Origin: Pyropia haitanensis
Taxonomy: Eukaryota; Rhodophyta; Bangiophyceae; Bangiales; Bangiaceae
DNA: 64,000 nucleotides
Reading direction: 5' to 3'
Assembly: GCA_008729055.1 (NCBI GenBank)
Contig: SDUX01000006.1
Span: forward strand, 877,501-941,500
Part shown: in pieces, positions 44,773-54,279 of the stretch
Layout: each line of letters opens with the position of its first letter
How positions within the stretch are numbered: position 1 is the stretch's first letter
Position numbers and translations under genes: made by a program
The notes under the pieces: model-generated
The model's input: the letters and a program-made list of their open reading frames with translations, nothing else
What the model was told of the DNA's origin: nothing
Database searches by the model: none

Positions 44773-46651
44773 CTACCCCTGGTCACCACCCCCGGCGGCG
44801 TCGGCCGCGGCGGCCGTCTCGATCGACACGATATCCCCCACCGACACAGTCGCGCCCGCCGGGCTGTCACACACGAGGTTCATGCCAAACATGACCTTGC
44901 CGTCCACCCGCCGCGCCTCGTCCATCGTCCGGTAGTACACGTTCGCGACGGGAGCGGGGTCGGCCGCGCCCTCGTCGGGCCGCACCGTCGGCACCTTGCA
45001 CCGGTCACACGGCTTGGCCACCTGGAAGACGACCGGCGCGGCGGCCGCCGGCGCGGGCCCGCCGTCGGCGGCAGCGTCGGCGGCCGCCACCGCCGCGGGC
45101 GGCGCCGCCACCGACAGGCGCGTCCAGCTGTCCTCCACCCACGGCGGCAGCGGCGCCGCGTCGGGCCCGTCCGCGGCGGCCACGACCACGTTGGGCCGGA
45201 ACCGCCGCATGTCAAAGACGGGCGCCTGCACCGGGTCGGCCGCCGCCGTCGCGGCCATGCGGGCGTTGAGGTCGGCGAGGCTGGCCTCGGAGGCGAGCAG
45301 CCACGGGTAGCCGTCGGCAAAGGAGACTTGGAAGAGGCCCGGCGGGCCGTTGGTAAAGCCAGGCTCCACCGGCCGGCGGGCGTCGTTGGCCATGCGCTGG
45401 GGAAGGGGAGGAAGCAGGGGGGTGGGGAGGGGCACGAGACAAAAGCACGACAGTCATGCAATCCAACCGAGACAGGCGATACACGGGTTTGTCAGCTTGT
45501 GGCCAGCGCAGCGTCCGGGGTTGTCCAGACAAGGGTCGCCGCCGGTGTCAGCCGTAGCCAACTCCACCACCACCACCACCACCACCACCACCACCACCAC
45601 CACCACCACCACCACCACCGCCACCACCGCTACCGCCACCGCCGCCACCGCCACTGCCACTGCCACCGTCACTGCCACCCATACACCGTCAACCACAAGA
45701 CCACCGCTCCCACCGCCGCGACCGCCATCCGCGCGGTGCCCACGTGCCAACCCCCGCCCGCCCAAGGCTCTCACCCACCTCACCGGTCACGGGACCACCC
45801 CCCCCCCCCCCCCCCCCCGTCCACACAAAAACGTACCACCAGGCGCACGCCGGGCTGCTCCAAAAACGCGGCCAGCCACGCGGCCGCCGCGTCCCCCTGA
45901 TCCACCGCCGCGACCTTATCCCCCCAGACGGTCACCTCCACCGGCGGCGGCCGGCCCTTCCCCCCCCCGCCACCGGCGTCACCGGCACGTCGAGCGGCGC
46001 GACGGCCGGCCCCGCCAGGACGAGGACGTCCCCCCCCGGCCCCGACGGCGACGGCGGCTCGGTGCGCACCGACGGGGTGATGAGGGCGAGGCGCGGGAGC
46101 TTGCGCTGCGACAGGAAGCGGCCCGTAAAGTCGACAACGAGGAAGGAGCGGTCGTGCACAAAGCCGCGTGACGAGACCGTCGCGGACGCCACCGACACGC
46201 CCGCGCAGGACTTGATGGGGTAGAGCATCAGGCTGCTGATGCGCACCGTGGGGGGGGACCGCGCCGGGGGGGGCGCGGCGGGGGTGGCCGCCCCCTCCGC
46301 TGCTGCCGCCGACGAGGGGTCGCCGCGCGTGGCGGTCCCGGTCGCGGCGGCGGCGCTGGCACCGCCATTGGCACGGGCGGCGTCGGCGTTGGCAGCGGCG
46401 GCGTCCGCGTCGGCGGCGGCAGCGTCGGCGGCCGCGGCCGCCGGGGCAACGACCGGCGGCGGCGGCGGCGCCGTCACGGGCGTGTCGTCGTCGGTGATGG
46501 CCTCCATGGCGACGCCCGGCACCAGCTCGACGGTGGGCCCGCCCGGCGGGCCGCCCCACACCGCCGGCAGCAGCAGCCCCGCGCCGACGCCCGCGGCAAA
46601 GCCCGCGGCCGCCCACGCCCACCGCCGGTCGGTGGGGGCGGGGAAGGCCAT
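44773..46651 (-). CDS. MOSC-domain protein, mARC-like amidoxime-reducing molybdoenzyme
   Basis: Known role: mARC proteins carry a sulfurated or Cys-ligated molybdenum cofactor and reduce N-hydroxylated compounds on the mitochondrial outer membrane with cytochrome b5. The start ATG 46651 has a CCGCCATGG context, followed by an N-terminal anchor WAWAAAGFAAGVGAGLLLP. After a long Ala-rich insert comes the MOSC_N region VRISSLMLYPIKSCAGVSV, FVHDRSFLVVD, RFLSQRKLPRLALI. Exon 1 ends at 45837 (donor GTACGT); the intron 45836-45397 contains a (CAC)n microsatellite; exon 2 (45396-44773) carries ASEASLADLNARM, FRPNVVV, VEDSWTRL, CDRCKVPTVRPDEG (with the conserved cysteine) and a VGDIVSIE end. One G must be added in the C-run 45960-45968 (plus strand) to join VPVTPVAG to VEVTVWGDKVAAVDQGD; exon 1 is otherwise 3n+2 long. 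Confidence 0.85.
45564..45619. repeat. (CAC)n microsatellite in the mARC-like intron
   Basis: An uninterrupted CAC/GTG trinucleotide run of about 55 bp followed by degenerate CCA/GCC repeats to about 45680, wholly inside the intron. Confidence 0.9.
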
Positions 46652-46725
46652 GGCGGAAACGACGGGGGTGGGGAGGGGGGGAACGGGACCGCCCACAACG
46701 GGCGCGCCGCGTAAGGGGCGGTAGG

Positions 46726-46735
46726 GTTTATTTGA
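46726..46735 (-). promoter_or_regulatory. TATA-like CTCAAATAAA
   Basis: On the minus strand, about 75 nt upstream of the mARC-like ATG. It is one of several CAAATA elements ahead of minus-strand genes in this window. Confidence 0.45.
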
Positions 46736-46843
46736 GGGAGGAGGGTGGCGAGGCGTCGAGGGGGGACGAGCGCGGTCGGGACGGCGGCAGAGCGGGGGGG
46801 CACCGACAGCGGCCACGGCAATGCCGCCTGCACAGCGCGGGCG

Positions 46844-46913
46844 GTGGTGTTAGTTTAGCGGGTTAGCACCTGCGAAACGATCTCCAGATCTCGGTTCGTA
46901 TCCGTACGCGTTG
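46844..46913 (+). repeat. tRNA-like (SINE-head-like) sequence with A and B boxes
   Basis: TAGTTTAGCGGGTTAGCACC (46851) matches the Pol III A-box/D-arm consensus, and GGTTCGTATCC (46893) matches the B-box with one change. The start-to-start distance of 42 nt is near that of a tRNA. The acceptor and anticodon stems do not pair, so it is a tRNA-derived relic rather than a tRNA gene. It lies between the divergent mARC-like and E2 genes. Confidence 0.4.
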
Positions 46914-47403
46914 TGCACGCACGTCGCATGATGTGGATGTGCTGGTGGTGCACATGTAATTACAAAGACTGCTGGAAGAGGTGCGGACGCGAGAGGAACT
47001 TGGCCAAGCCATCACGACCAATTATTCTTCTTGCGGGCACTCGCGGGCGGCCTCGACTGATCTGTTGACCGTGTGCCGGCGGGTGCGCCGCCCAGCCGCG
47101 AACCGCCTGCCCGCGTAGAGGGGCACGCCTGCTGCCGCTCGCCCCTCGGGCGCCCCCGTAGCTATCCGCTCTCGCCTCCCGCCGCTGCTGGGTGCGCGCC
47201 CCCGGCAGCCTGTTCCCCTCTGTCTGCCCGCACGGTTACCTTGTTTGTCACGCCCCTGCTGCGCACCGCGCCCGCTGTGCGCTGTCGCCCCGCCCCCCGT
47301 CTGTCACCGCGCCGGCCGGCCGGCCGGCCGGCCGCGGCCAGACGCGTGCGCCGCTCGGCGGTGCCGCCCGCGGCGGCGTTTCGTCGCCGGCGCGGCGGTC
47401 CCA

Positions 47404-47586
47404 ATGGGGCCCCCCGACGCGGTGCTGGTCGTGGACGATGAGGTCGTGCCGGCGGCGGCGGCGACGGCGGCGGCGGCGGCGGCGCGCCCGCCCGCCCCTA
47501 TCGGCGGCGCCGCCACCGCCAACGCGGAGGACGTGGTGGTGCTGCTCAGCGATGACGAAGACGCCGCCCCGGCAGGCGGCGGCGGT

Positions 47587-47630
<44 letters not shown>

Positions 47631-48578
47631 CCCGTCTGGCCGCACCGACCCGGTGGCGGGGGGTGCCGACGGGGCGGCGCCCGCGGCCAAGCGGCGTCGC
47701 CGCTCTGGCCCAGCCGCTGACGGTCTTGCCGGCGAGCCTGCCGACGCAGGCCGTGTGAGGCGTGTGCTTGTAGACGAGGGTAAGGACGGCGGCGGTGGTG
47801 GGGGCAGCGGCGCGCCTCGGGCGGCGCCCGCGGCGGAAGCGGCAGAAGCAGCGGAGGTGGTGGACCTGGTGGACGATGCGGACGACGAGGAGGAGGCGCC
47901 GCGGCGGCCGCCCGGCGCGGCGGTCCCCCCTCCCCCCCGCGGGGTGGCGGCAGCGGCCCCCCCCCCCCCGTCGGCGGCGGCAGCGGCCGCCACCCCCACC
48001 CGCGCGCCCGTCTTTGCGACGCCCATCGCGACGCGGCGGCTGCTGCGGGAGCTGGCCGCCCTCACCGCCGCGGGCGCCGCCGAGGGCATCCGCGTCACGC
48101 CCATTGACGACAACCTCTACGCGTGGACGCTGGCCATGACGTTTGCCGACGCGGCGGCGCCGCGGCGGCTGGACGCGGACTTTGCCGCCGCCGCCATCGA
48201 GCCGGTCGTGACGTTTGAGGTGCGCTTCAGCGGCGACTTCCCGATCGTGCCCCCCTTTGTGCGCGTCCTGTCGCCCATCTTTCGCTACCCGTCCACGTTT
48301 GTCGACGCGTCGGGCGCGCTGTGCATGGAGGTGCTGACGACGGAGGGGTGGGCGCCCGCGGTGGGCATGACGGGGCTCGCCGTGTGCGTCAAGGCGACGC
48401 TGCTGAGCGTGGACGCGCGGCTGGACGTGGCGCGCAGCCGGGGGGGGGGGGGTACGGCGCGGGCGTCCGCGCCGCCATGAGCGCGTTCCGGGGGATGGCC
48501 GCGAGCCACGGGTGGCGGGTGCCAGACGCGCAGGCGGTGGTGGGGGACGAGGCCGCCATGTTTCCGGGCGGCCGTTGA
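47404..48578 (+). CDS. UBE2Q-type E2 ubiquitin-conjugating enzyme
   Basis: ATG 47404 begins MGPPDAVLVVDDEVVP. The N-terminal 190 residues are disordered, with three hydrophobic-acidic patches (VLVVDDE; VVVLLSDDED; EVVDLVDDADDEEE) and a KRRRR cluster. The UBC fold follows: VTPIDDNLYAWTLAMTFAD, VTFEVRFSGDFPIVPPFVRV, SPIFRYPSTFVDASGALCME with the catalytic Cys in ALCMEVLT, EGWAPAVGMTGLAVCVKATL and SVDARLDVA. At the 13-G run 48440-48452 the literal frame ends in seven unrelated residues; with one added base it continues YGAGVRAAMSAFRGMAASHGW, equivalent to the C-terminal helix of UBE2Q (animal members end ...IHEKNGW), and stops at TGA 48576-48578. Known for the family: transfers ubiquitin, including to non-Lys residues in mammals. 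Substrates are unknown here. Confidence 0.85.
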
Positions 48579-49123
48579 GGGGGGGGGGGGGGGGGGGGGG
48601 GCATCGACGTGGGGGGAAAGTTGGCAGGGTTTGGGGGGGGGGGGGTGCGGGGGGATGCATGAAAAGCGTAGTACACTGTGGGGATAGCAGTGGTATCGCC
48701 TCATCGTCTCTGCACACGGCAACCGTCCAAGAGTCCAGGGCGGCCGCCCGGTTCGTGGCCAGCAGACGGCGACGGGGATGACTGGGATGGTGGGGCGTGG
48801 ACCGTCGCGGCGCTCCACGCTTGTCTCGGTGGTTTTGGCTTTGGGGGCGCTTGTCCCCGCTGCCGCCGCTCGGCGTGCACTGATGGACCGCTGCACCGGC
48901 GGGCGCGCGGCTGCGTAGGAAACAACACAAAGAGCAGAAACGAAAACAATACACAACAAACTCGGGGAGCACAGCCATAGAGCGCTCCGCTCCCTCCATG
49001 CCGAGCACCCACCGCATCAGACGCGCTCCAACGCGCACAACCTGCACACGAGGCCGGGCGGGCCTGGCGGCCGCACCGCGACTCGCTGGTCCACACCAGC
49101 GCCACCGGTGGCCCCGTCCGCCG
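48579..49123. other. Intergenic between convergent genes
   Basis: A 20-base G-run at 48581-48600, then 3' flanks of the E2 gene (+) and the PB1 gene (-). An A-rich patch at 48920-48960 could hold minus- or plus-strand 3' ends. No gene. Confidence 0.4.
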
Positions 49124-49508
49124 CTACTCCATCGCCGCCCCCCCCGCCCCCCCCCCCCCCCCAGCCGACGCCGGCTCCCCCACCCCCCCCCCCGCGCCGG
49201 CGCCCGCCCCCCCCGGCCCCGACGCCATCGCCACCGGCACCCGCGCGTCGACGAGCGACGACAGCGACGCGGCGGTCATGTCGTCGTACACCCCCCCGAC
49301 GAGGACGTCGAGGCCCATGTCGCGCTGCAGCCGCGCCACCGCGGCGGTCGTCGCCGCGCCATAGGCGCCACCGTCGGCGGCGCCGTCGGCGGCGGCAAGG
49401 ACGCCGACCGCCACGAGCGCCCGCTGCAGCCGCGCCACGCCGTCGCCGGTAGAGCCGGGCTGCAGCAGCGCCGGCGGGACCGCCAGGGGGCCCGCGGCGG
49501 CGGCGGCG

Positions 49509-49549
<41 letters not shown>

Positions 49550-50071
49550 TGCCTCCGCCGCCGCAGGCGCGGGCGGCGCGCGCGCGCCCGACCCGACACC
49601 GCCCGGGCCGCCCTCGCGTGCCATGTCCTCCTCCCGGACCAGCCCCAGCACGGCCACCACCGCCGGGTCGTTGGCGCCGACGGCGGCCGCGTCGGCGACC
49701 GCCGCCGCGGCGGCCCCCCCCAGCAGCGGCGCCAGCTGCGCGCCGAGCGAGGCGGCCAGCGCGGCGACCGCGTCGGCCGACGGCGCCGCACCCGCCGCCG
49801 CGGCCGACGACGGCCCCGCCTCGCCCGGCGCGACGGCGCGGCCCGCCGCGGCGCCGACCGACTGGGCCGCAAACGAGCGCACCGTCGGGACGACCACGTC
49901 CGTGGCGGCGGCGATGAGGGCGGGGACGCCCACCCCGGCGGCCATCACCGCCTGCACCGCCGCCAGTGCCGCGTCGCGGGTGGCGGCAGAGACGGCCTGC
50001 GGGAGGCCCCGCAGCGCGTCCACAACGGGGGGGGAGAGGCCGCCAAAGGAGGGCGGCCCGTCACCGCCCCA

Positions 50072-50107
<36 letters not shown>

Positions 50108-50733
50108 CAGCATGGCGGCGAGGGCACCCATGCCCCCCATGCCGCCCATGCCACCCATGCCGCCCATACCGCCCATCATTCCCATCATGTCTGGCGGCCC
50201 GCCGTCACCACCCATGCCCCCCGCCATGCCACCGGGCATGCCGCCCGGCATGCCCGGCATGCCCGGCATGCCTGGCATGCCGCCGACGCCACCGGCGCCG
50301 CCGGCACCGCCCGCACCACCCGCGTGCGGCGGCGGCGGCGGCGGCGGCGGCATCGTTGGCGGCCCGTCGCGGTCGCCGTGGCCGTGACCACCGCGGCCGC
50401 CGCCGGCACCACCGGCGCCACCAGCGCCGCCACGGCCACCGGCGCCGCTACGGCCGCCGGCGCCGCCGTGGCTACCATGGCCACCGTGGCCACCGTGGCC
50501 ACCGTGGCGCCCATAGCCACCATGGCCACCATGGCCACCATACCCCCCACCCCACCCCCCCCCAAACCCGCCACGCCCGCCCCACCCCCCCCCCACCCGC
50601 CCCGCCCGCCGGCGGCGCCAAACCCGCCCCCCCCCCACGCCCCCCCCGCGCCCAGCCGCCCCATCGCGCCGCCGCCGACGCCGCCGCCCGGCGACGCCCA
50701 CGCGCCCCAGCCACCGCCGCCAGGCCCGCCATG

Positions 50734-50766
<33 letters not shown>

Positions 50767-51683
50767 CCCCCCACCCGCCATCAGGCCAGGGAGGAAGGCG
50801 CCCAGGAGGGCTTCCAGGCCGGGCCCGCCGCCGCCAGCACCGCCGCCAGCACCGCCGGCAGCACCACCCCGCGGCGCGGCGCCACGCGGCACGCCCGCGG
50901 CCGCGGCCGTGCCGCCACCCGCCCCGCCCGGCGTGGCCCGGGGCGCCCGCCCCGCCGCCGCCGCCGCCGCCGCCGCCGCCCGGGCCGCGGCGGCGGCGCC
51001 CGCCGCCGCCGCCGGCGCGGCCGCCGCCTGCCGCGCCGCCGCCGCGCCCGTCGCGGCCGCCTGCCGCGCCGCCGCGCCCGCCGCGGTCGCCGCCTGCGCC
51101 GCCGCGCCGCGTGCGGCGGCCGCCGCCTGCCGCGACGCGGCGGTCGCCTGCGCCGCCGCCTGCCGCGCCGCGGCGGCCGCTTCGTCGCCCGCCGCCGCCG
51201 CCGCCGCCGTGTCGGCGGCGGGGGGGCGCCGCGTGCCGACGCGGCGTCGGCGGGGGTGGCGGCGGCCGGCGACGCCGCCGGCGCCACCACCCCTTCCATG
51301 CCGTCGGCGGCGGGCGGGGTCAGCGTGTCGTCGCGGCGCGCCGGCGCCGCCGCGGGCGCGGGGGATGGCGCCGCCGGCGACGCGGGGGCGGCGGCACCGC
51401 CGCCGCCGCCGGTCGGCACCACGTCGGTGACGACCAGGCGGAGGACGCCCGACGGCCCGACGACGCGGAGGGCCTCGTCGAGCTCCGCCGCCGACGACAG
51501 CGCGACCGCGTCGCCCTCATCGTCCGTCCACGTGACCGTCGGCGTGCCGCCGTACGCGTCGGCCAGGGCGGCCATCAGGGCGGGAAAGGTGAGGGGGGAG
51601 GGCGCCCGGAGGCGCCGCGTCGGGCCGCCGGGCGTCGTTGCCTTGATGCCCAGCACCGGGACGGGGGGCGGGGGGGCCGACAT
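49124..51683 (-). CDS. PB1-domain protein with Gly/Met-rich middle and C-terminal peptidoglycan-binding-like domain
   Basis: The second ATG (51683, GCCGCCATGTCG) is the better start than 51695. Residues about 10-90 form a PB1 domain: VLGIKATTPGGPTRRLRAP with the basic-cluster Lys, then TVTWTDDEGDAVALSSAAEL, an OPCA acidic motif, and VLRLVVTDV. Ala-rich helices (AARQAAAQATAASRQ) follow, then Gly-rich repeats (GGHGG, MPGMPGM, MGGMGG), then an ordered helical region (DALRGLPQAVSAATRDAALA). Near the end, LLQPGSTGDGVARLQRALVA ... GAYGAATTAAVARLQRDMGL ... YDDMTAASL fits the three-helix PG_binding_1 fold. Two frame changes, at the 7-base run 51220-51226 and in the C-runs near 50555-50600, are each worth one missing base. 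PB1 domains mediate homotypic scaffolding. The partner and the ligand of the second domain are unknown. Confidence 0.7.
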
Positions 51684-52148
51684 GGCGGCAGGCACCGCGG
51701 GAACAGGTGGGAAACACGTAGGGAGGGGTGGGGGGGGGGGGGGGGGGAGGCGAGAGGGAGTGGGCGCACCAGCCGCACGGGCTGCGCAACAGAGCAGACG
51801 CCACAGCGGTCACGGCGAGGGGGGAGCGTACGAGGGGTAAGCGGGGTCCCGGCAGCCTGATGCCGACGGGCCAGCGGGGGTTTTCAACGCGATGGGCACA
51901 GCGCGGCAGCGACGAGGGAGGGCGGGGGGGGCCCTGGAACGCTGTCCCAGCGTGTGCCCGCGAGGCAGAGGACAGACGCCCGACCGCTGCACCAGCGCGG
52001 GGAAGGCCCCCTCCCCCCCCGAGCAGAGCGTACGAGGGGGAGCCCCGCGCACAGCCATGTGGAGGGGGGTGCCCCGACCTTGCTGTCTCTCGATCTGTGG
52101 AGGCGTCCAGAGTGCTGGGACAATTCGTCCGCAGTTGATCCGGTCATT
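51684..52148. other. Upstream region of the PB1 gene
   Basis: No conserved protein. A 17-G run lies near 51732-51748. The region is the promoter side of the minus-strand PB1 gene. Confidence 0.35.
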
Positions 52149-52395
52149 CTCCCATTCTATCCGGGTCGGATACTATCCGGGGGTTGTAAATTATCGACAC
52201 GCTTACAGCTCGTCGACTGTGCTTCACGGTGCGATCTTGGCAGGTGGGCATTTGGGTCAGATTGAATGTGAAATGGGACCGTCCAGGAAGGGGCGATCCT
52301 CGGCCATGTACGCTGTATCCAGTTTGATTCGAGCAAATCTGTTGCTGCCACGTGGGGGGATGGAACTGGAGAATGACGGTACTGTACTTTGTACA
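52149..52395 (+). repeat. Repeat family 2, copy 1
   Basis: Shares left flank (TTCTATCCG..., ending CTTACAGCTCGTCGAC at 52216) and right flank (GTTGCTGCCACGTGG ... GACGGTACTGTAC) with copy 2 at 54037-54279 in the same orientation. The core of about 85 bp between them (52230-52306, GGTGCGATCTTGGCAGGTGG ... CGATCCTCGGCCA) is present in copy 2 as its reverse complement. The left flank holds a direct repeat of CTATCCGGG. Confidence 0.7.
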
Positions 52396-53126
52396 TCGCA
52401 AAATGTTTCTAAAGCTTTAGTAGCTAATGGAACCGCTGTGGGGGGACCAGGAGGGACATGCGGTCCATGACGCCATCCGGGCAGCCGGCCGCCTCCTACA
52501 GTGAAGGCGGCCATCATGGTAAGGTGGCCCAGCAGGTGCGCTGCGTCTCGGCGATGGCGCGCCGGCACGGTGCAGCACGGAGCTGGGTGGAGCAGAGAGA
52601 GAAGCAAGACGCGGCTCTGTACATCGTCCACAACGCACGACAAACCCACAGGCCCGACCCAGACTCGGCAGTCTGCCACCGCACGCGGCCGCCTGCCGCC
52701 CACCACATCCGGGGTCTACCGCACGATAGCTTCTGCATCGTCTCCCTCTTGCGCGCGCGCCAGACGGTACCCTGTCTGCGCGGGCCGCAAGGTGCTCGGC
52801 GGCTGCGCCCGTTGCACCACGTGTGCTCTGTCACTGGCCTGCACGGGCACGGTGGTCGCCAGGGGCAGGACCTACCGCCGCGCGGGGGGGGCATTGCAGC
52901 GGCGCGTCGTACTCAGCGACGCGGCCGACCACGGAGGGAGCGGTGTAGCTCTGGGGTCCGCTTGCGCCTGCGCGGAAGGATAGTCGCTCCCCAACCGGTC
53001 GTGGTCATGGATAGGCGGGCGGGCAAACCGGCACCAAACACCAATCCGTCGAGCTCGATGCACCCCACGGCGTGCGGGTCGTGGTCAGTATCCAGCGCCA
53101 GGACGGGAGCACGGCCCTACGCTCCC
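52396..53126. other. No gene supported
   Basis: Less GC-rich flank of repeat copy 1, then GC-rich sequence downstream of the homeodomain-like gene. Plus-strand Cys-rich readings near 52760-52860 (VCAGRKVLGGCARCTTCAL) have no start or family. Confidence 0.3.
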
Positions 53127-53651
53127 TCAGGAGACAGTTTGGAGAAGCACGGGTCGGAGAAGCGCCGGCATTGCCTTCGGCTGATGCCACTCGTACCACA
53201 CATACGCAAGGCGTTCAACCGGTGCGTACAAGTTGTTAAAGTAGGTCCTCACCTGCTCTTGCGAGATCTCCTGCCCACACTTATTCGTCGCGTCCTCGGC
53301 CATTTGGGCAATCTCGTCACTGTCGGGAAGGCCGGCGCCACCCGGGTTCTCTTTTCGCCACTGGCAAAACACCTCGTGCGCCGCGGCCGGGAGAGAGCGG
53401 CTGCCAGCAGAGCCACCGCCGCTGCCGCTGCCGCTGCCGCCGCCGTCGTGGCCGCTACTATCGTCACATCCCTCGCCATCCTCGCCGTCCACCGAGTCGC
53501 GGTCGCACCTCTTGTCGAACTGTTTGATGGCTGCCTCCACCGCGGCAGTTGTGCTACCGCAGTCGGACTGGTCCATGTCGTCGGCGTCGGCAGACGGGGA
53601 CGCCTCCCGCGACGAGTATCCGTCGGCAGAGGACGCCTCGTCGGAACTCAT
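53127..53651 (-). CDS. Homeodomain-like (TALE-resembling) regulator, divergent
   Basis: ATG 53651 (MSSDEASSADGYSSREASPS) is the first after a TATA-like CATTTAAGGC (53711-53720). The frame of 174 aa is uninterrupted and composition is normal for this genome. An acidic/Ser N-terminus (DSVDGEDGEGCDD) is followed by LPAAAHEVFCQWRKENPGG, DSDEIAQMAEDATNKCGQ and ISQEQVRTYFNNLYAPVERL. This matches the TALE/KN homeobox layout: Leu-Pro start of helix 1, extended loop, and recognition helix Q-V-x-x-W-F-x-N. At the recognition helix Trp is replaced by Tyr and the usual Arg after N is Tyr, so DNA contact may be altered. The C-terminus is rich in Trp/Tyr/Pro (YVWYEWHQPK). Probable nuclear transcription factor; family assignment is moderately sure. 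Confidence 0.6.
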   Translation of the reverse strand: MSSDEASSADGYSSREASPSADADDMDQSDCGSTTAAVEAAIKQFDKRCDRDSVDGEDGEGCDDSSGHDGGGSGSGSGGGSAGSRSLPAAAHEVFCQWRKENPGGAGLPDSDEIAQMAEDATNKCGQEISQEQVRTYFNNLYAPVERLAYVWYEWHQPKAMPALLRPVLLQTVS

Positions 53652-53710
53652 CGCGCGGGATAGGTGCACTGCGCTCTCAAGGACACCGTTTGTGGGATGG
53701 GGGTCACCGA

Positions 53711-53720
53711 GCCTTAAATG
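53711..53720 (-). promoter_or_regulatory. TATA-like CATTTAAGGC
   Basis: Minus strand, about 60 nt upstream of ATG 53651, a spacing consistent with a core promoter and short leader. Confidence 0.45.
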
Positions 53721-53840
53721 CAGGCGCGTCCGTGTGCCGCGCACAGGCCACGCACGTCCTACGATTCGCGCCATGCTACTATTGACTCGAGCTCCCGCAG
53801 CCCCCAGGCAGCCCTGAAGAAACGCACCGCACGAGGGGGT

Positions 53841-53893
53841 GTCCAGGTAGTACGATTGGGCCGTGCGCTTGGAAGGACCAATCGTACCTGGAC
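53841..53893. other. Near-perfect hairpin (inverted repeat)
   Basis: GTCCAGGTAGTACGATTGG (53841-53859) pairs with CCAATCGTACCTGGAC (53878-53893): 7 bp, a 3-nt TAG bulge, then 9 bp, with an 18-nt loop. It lies about 190 bp upstream of the homeodomain-like ATG and just before repeat copy 2. Confidence 0.6.
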
Positions 53894-54036
53894 CAGGGGA
53901 GCGCGGCAGGGACGGTCAGGACGACCGGCTGCGGCGCCATCGACCCAATCACCATCCGAGGCCCGCTCTTTTCATAATCCGTCCGTGAGCCCGAATTCAG
54001 GGCCAATGGGATGCGAGAAAGTGTACTACAGTCGCG

Positions 54037-54279
54037 CTCCACTTCTATCCGTGTGGGATCCTATCCGTGGGGACATAGACCGACACCCTTACAGCTCGTC
54101 GACCGCGGGTCTTGGCCGAGGATCGACCCTTCCTGCGCGGTGCCTTTTTCCTAGCAATCTGGCACAAACTCCCACCTGCCATGATCGCACCATGTAAGCC
54201 ACGCCCGGTCTGAATCGAGCACGTCTGTTGCTGCCACGTGGGAGGGAATAGAACGGGAGAGTGACGGTACTGTACCGGT
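54037..54279 (+). repeat. Repeat family 2, copy 2 (core inverted)
   Basis: The flanks align with copy 1 in direct orientation (CTTACAGCTCGTCGAC at 54088-54103; GTTGCTGCCACGTGG at 54228-54242; GACGGTACTGTAC near 54263). The core 54110-54190 reads TTGGCCGAGGATCG ... CCCACCTGCCATGATCGCAC, the reverse complement of the copy 1 core. Short TGGC/GCCA words sit at both core ends. Confidence 0.7.

Noticed and set aside
45564..45619. CRISPR-like or satellite array
   Set aside because: Simple CAC microsatellite inside an intron, no spacers; no CRISPR array is present anywhere in the window.
1..53651. A ubiquitin-pathway gene cluster (Ubl, RING E3, E2, PB1)
   Set aside because: Members are 10-30 kb apart on both strands with unrelated genes between; no evidence of functional clustering in a eukaryotic genome.
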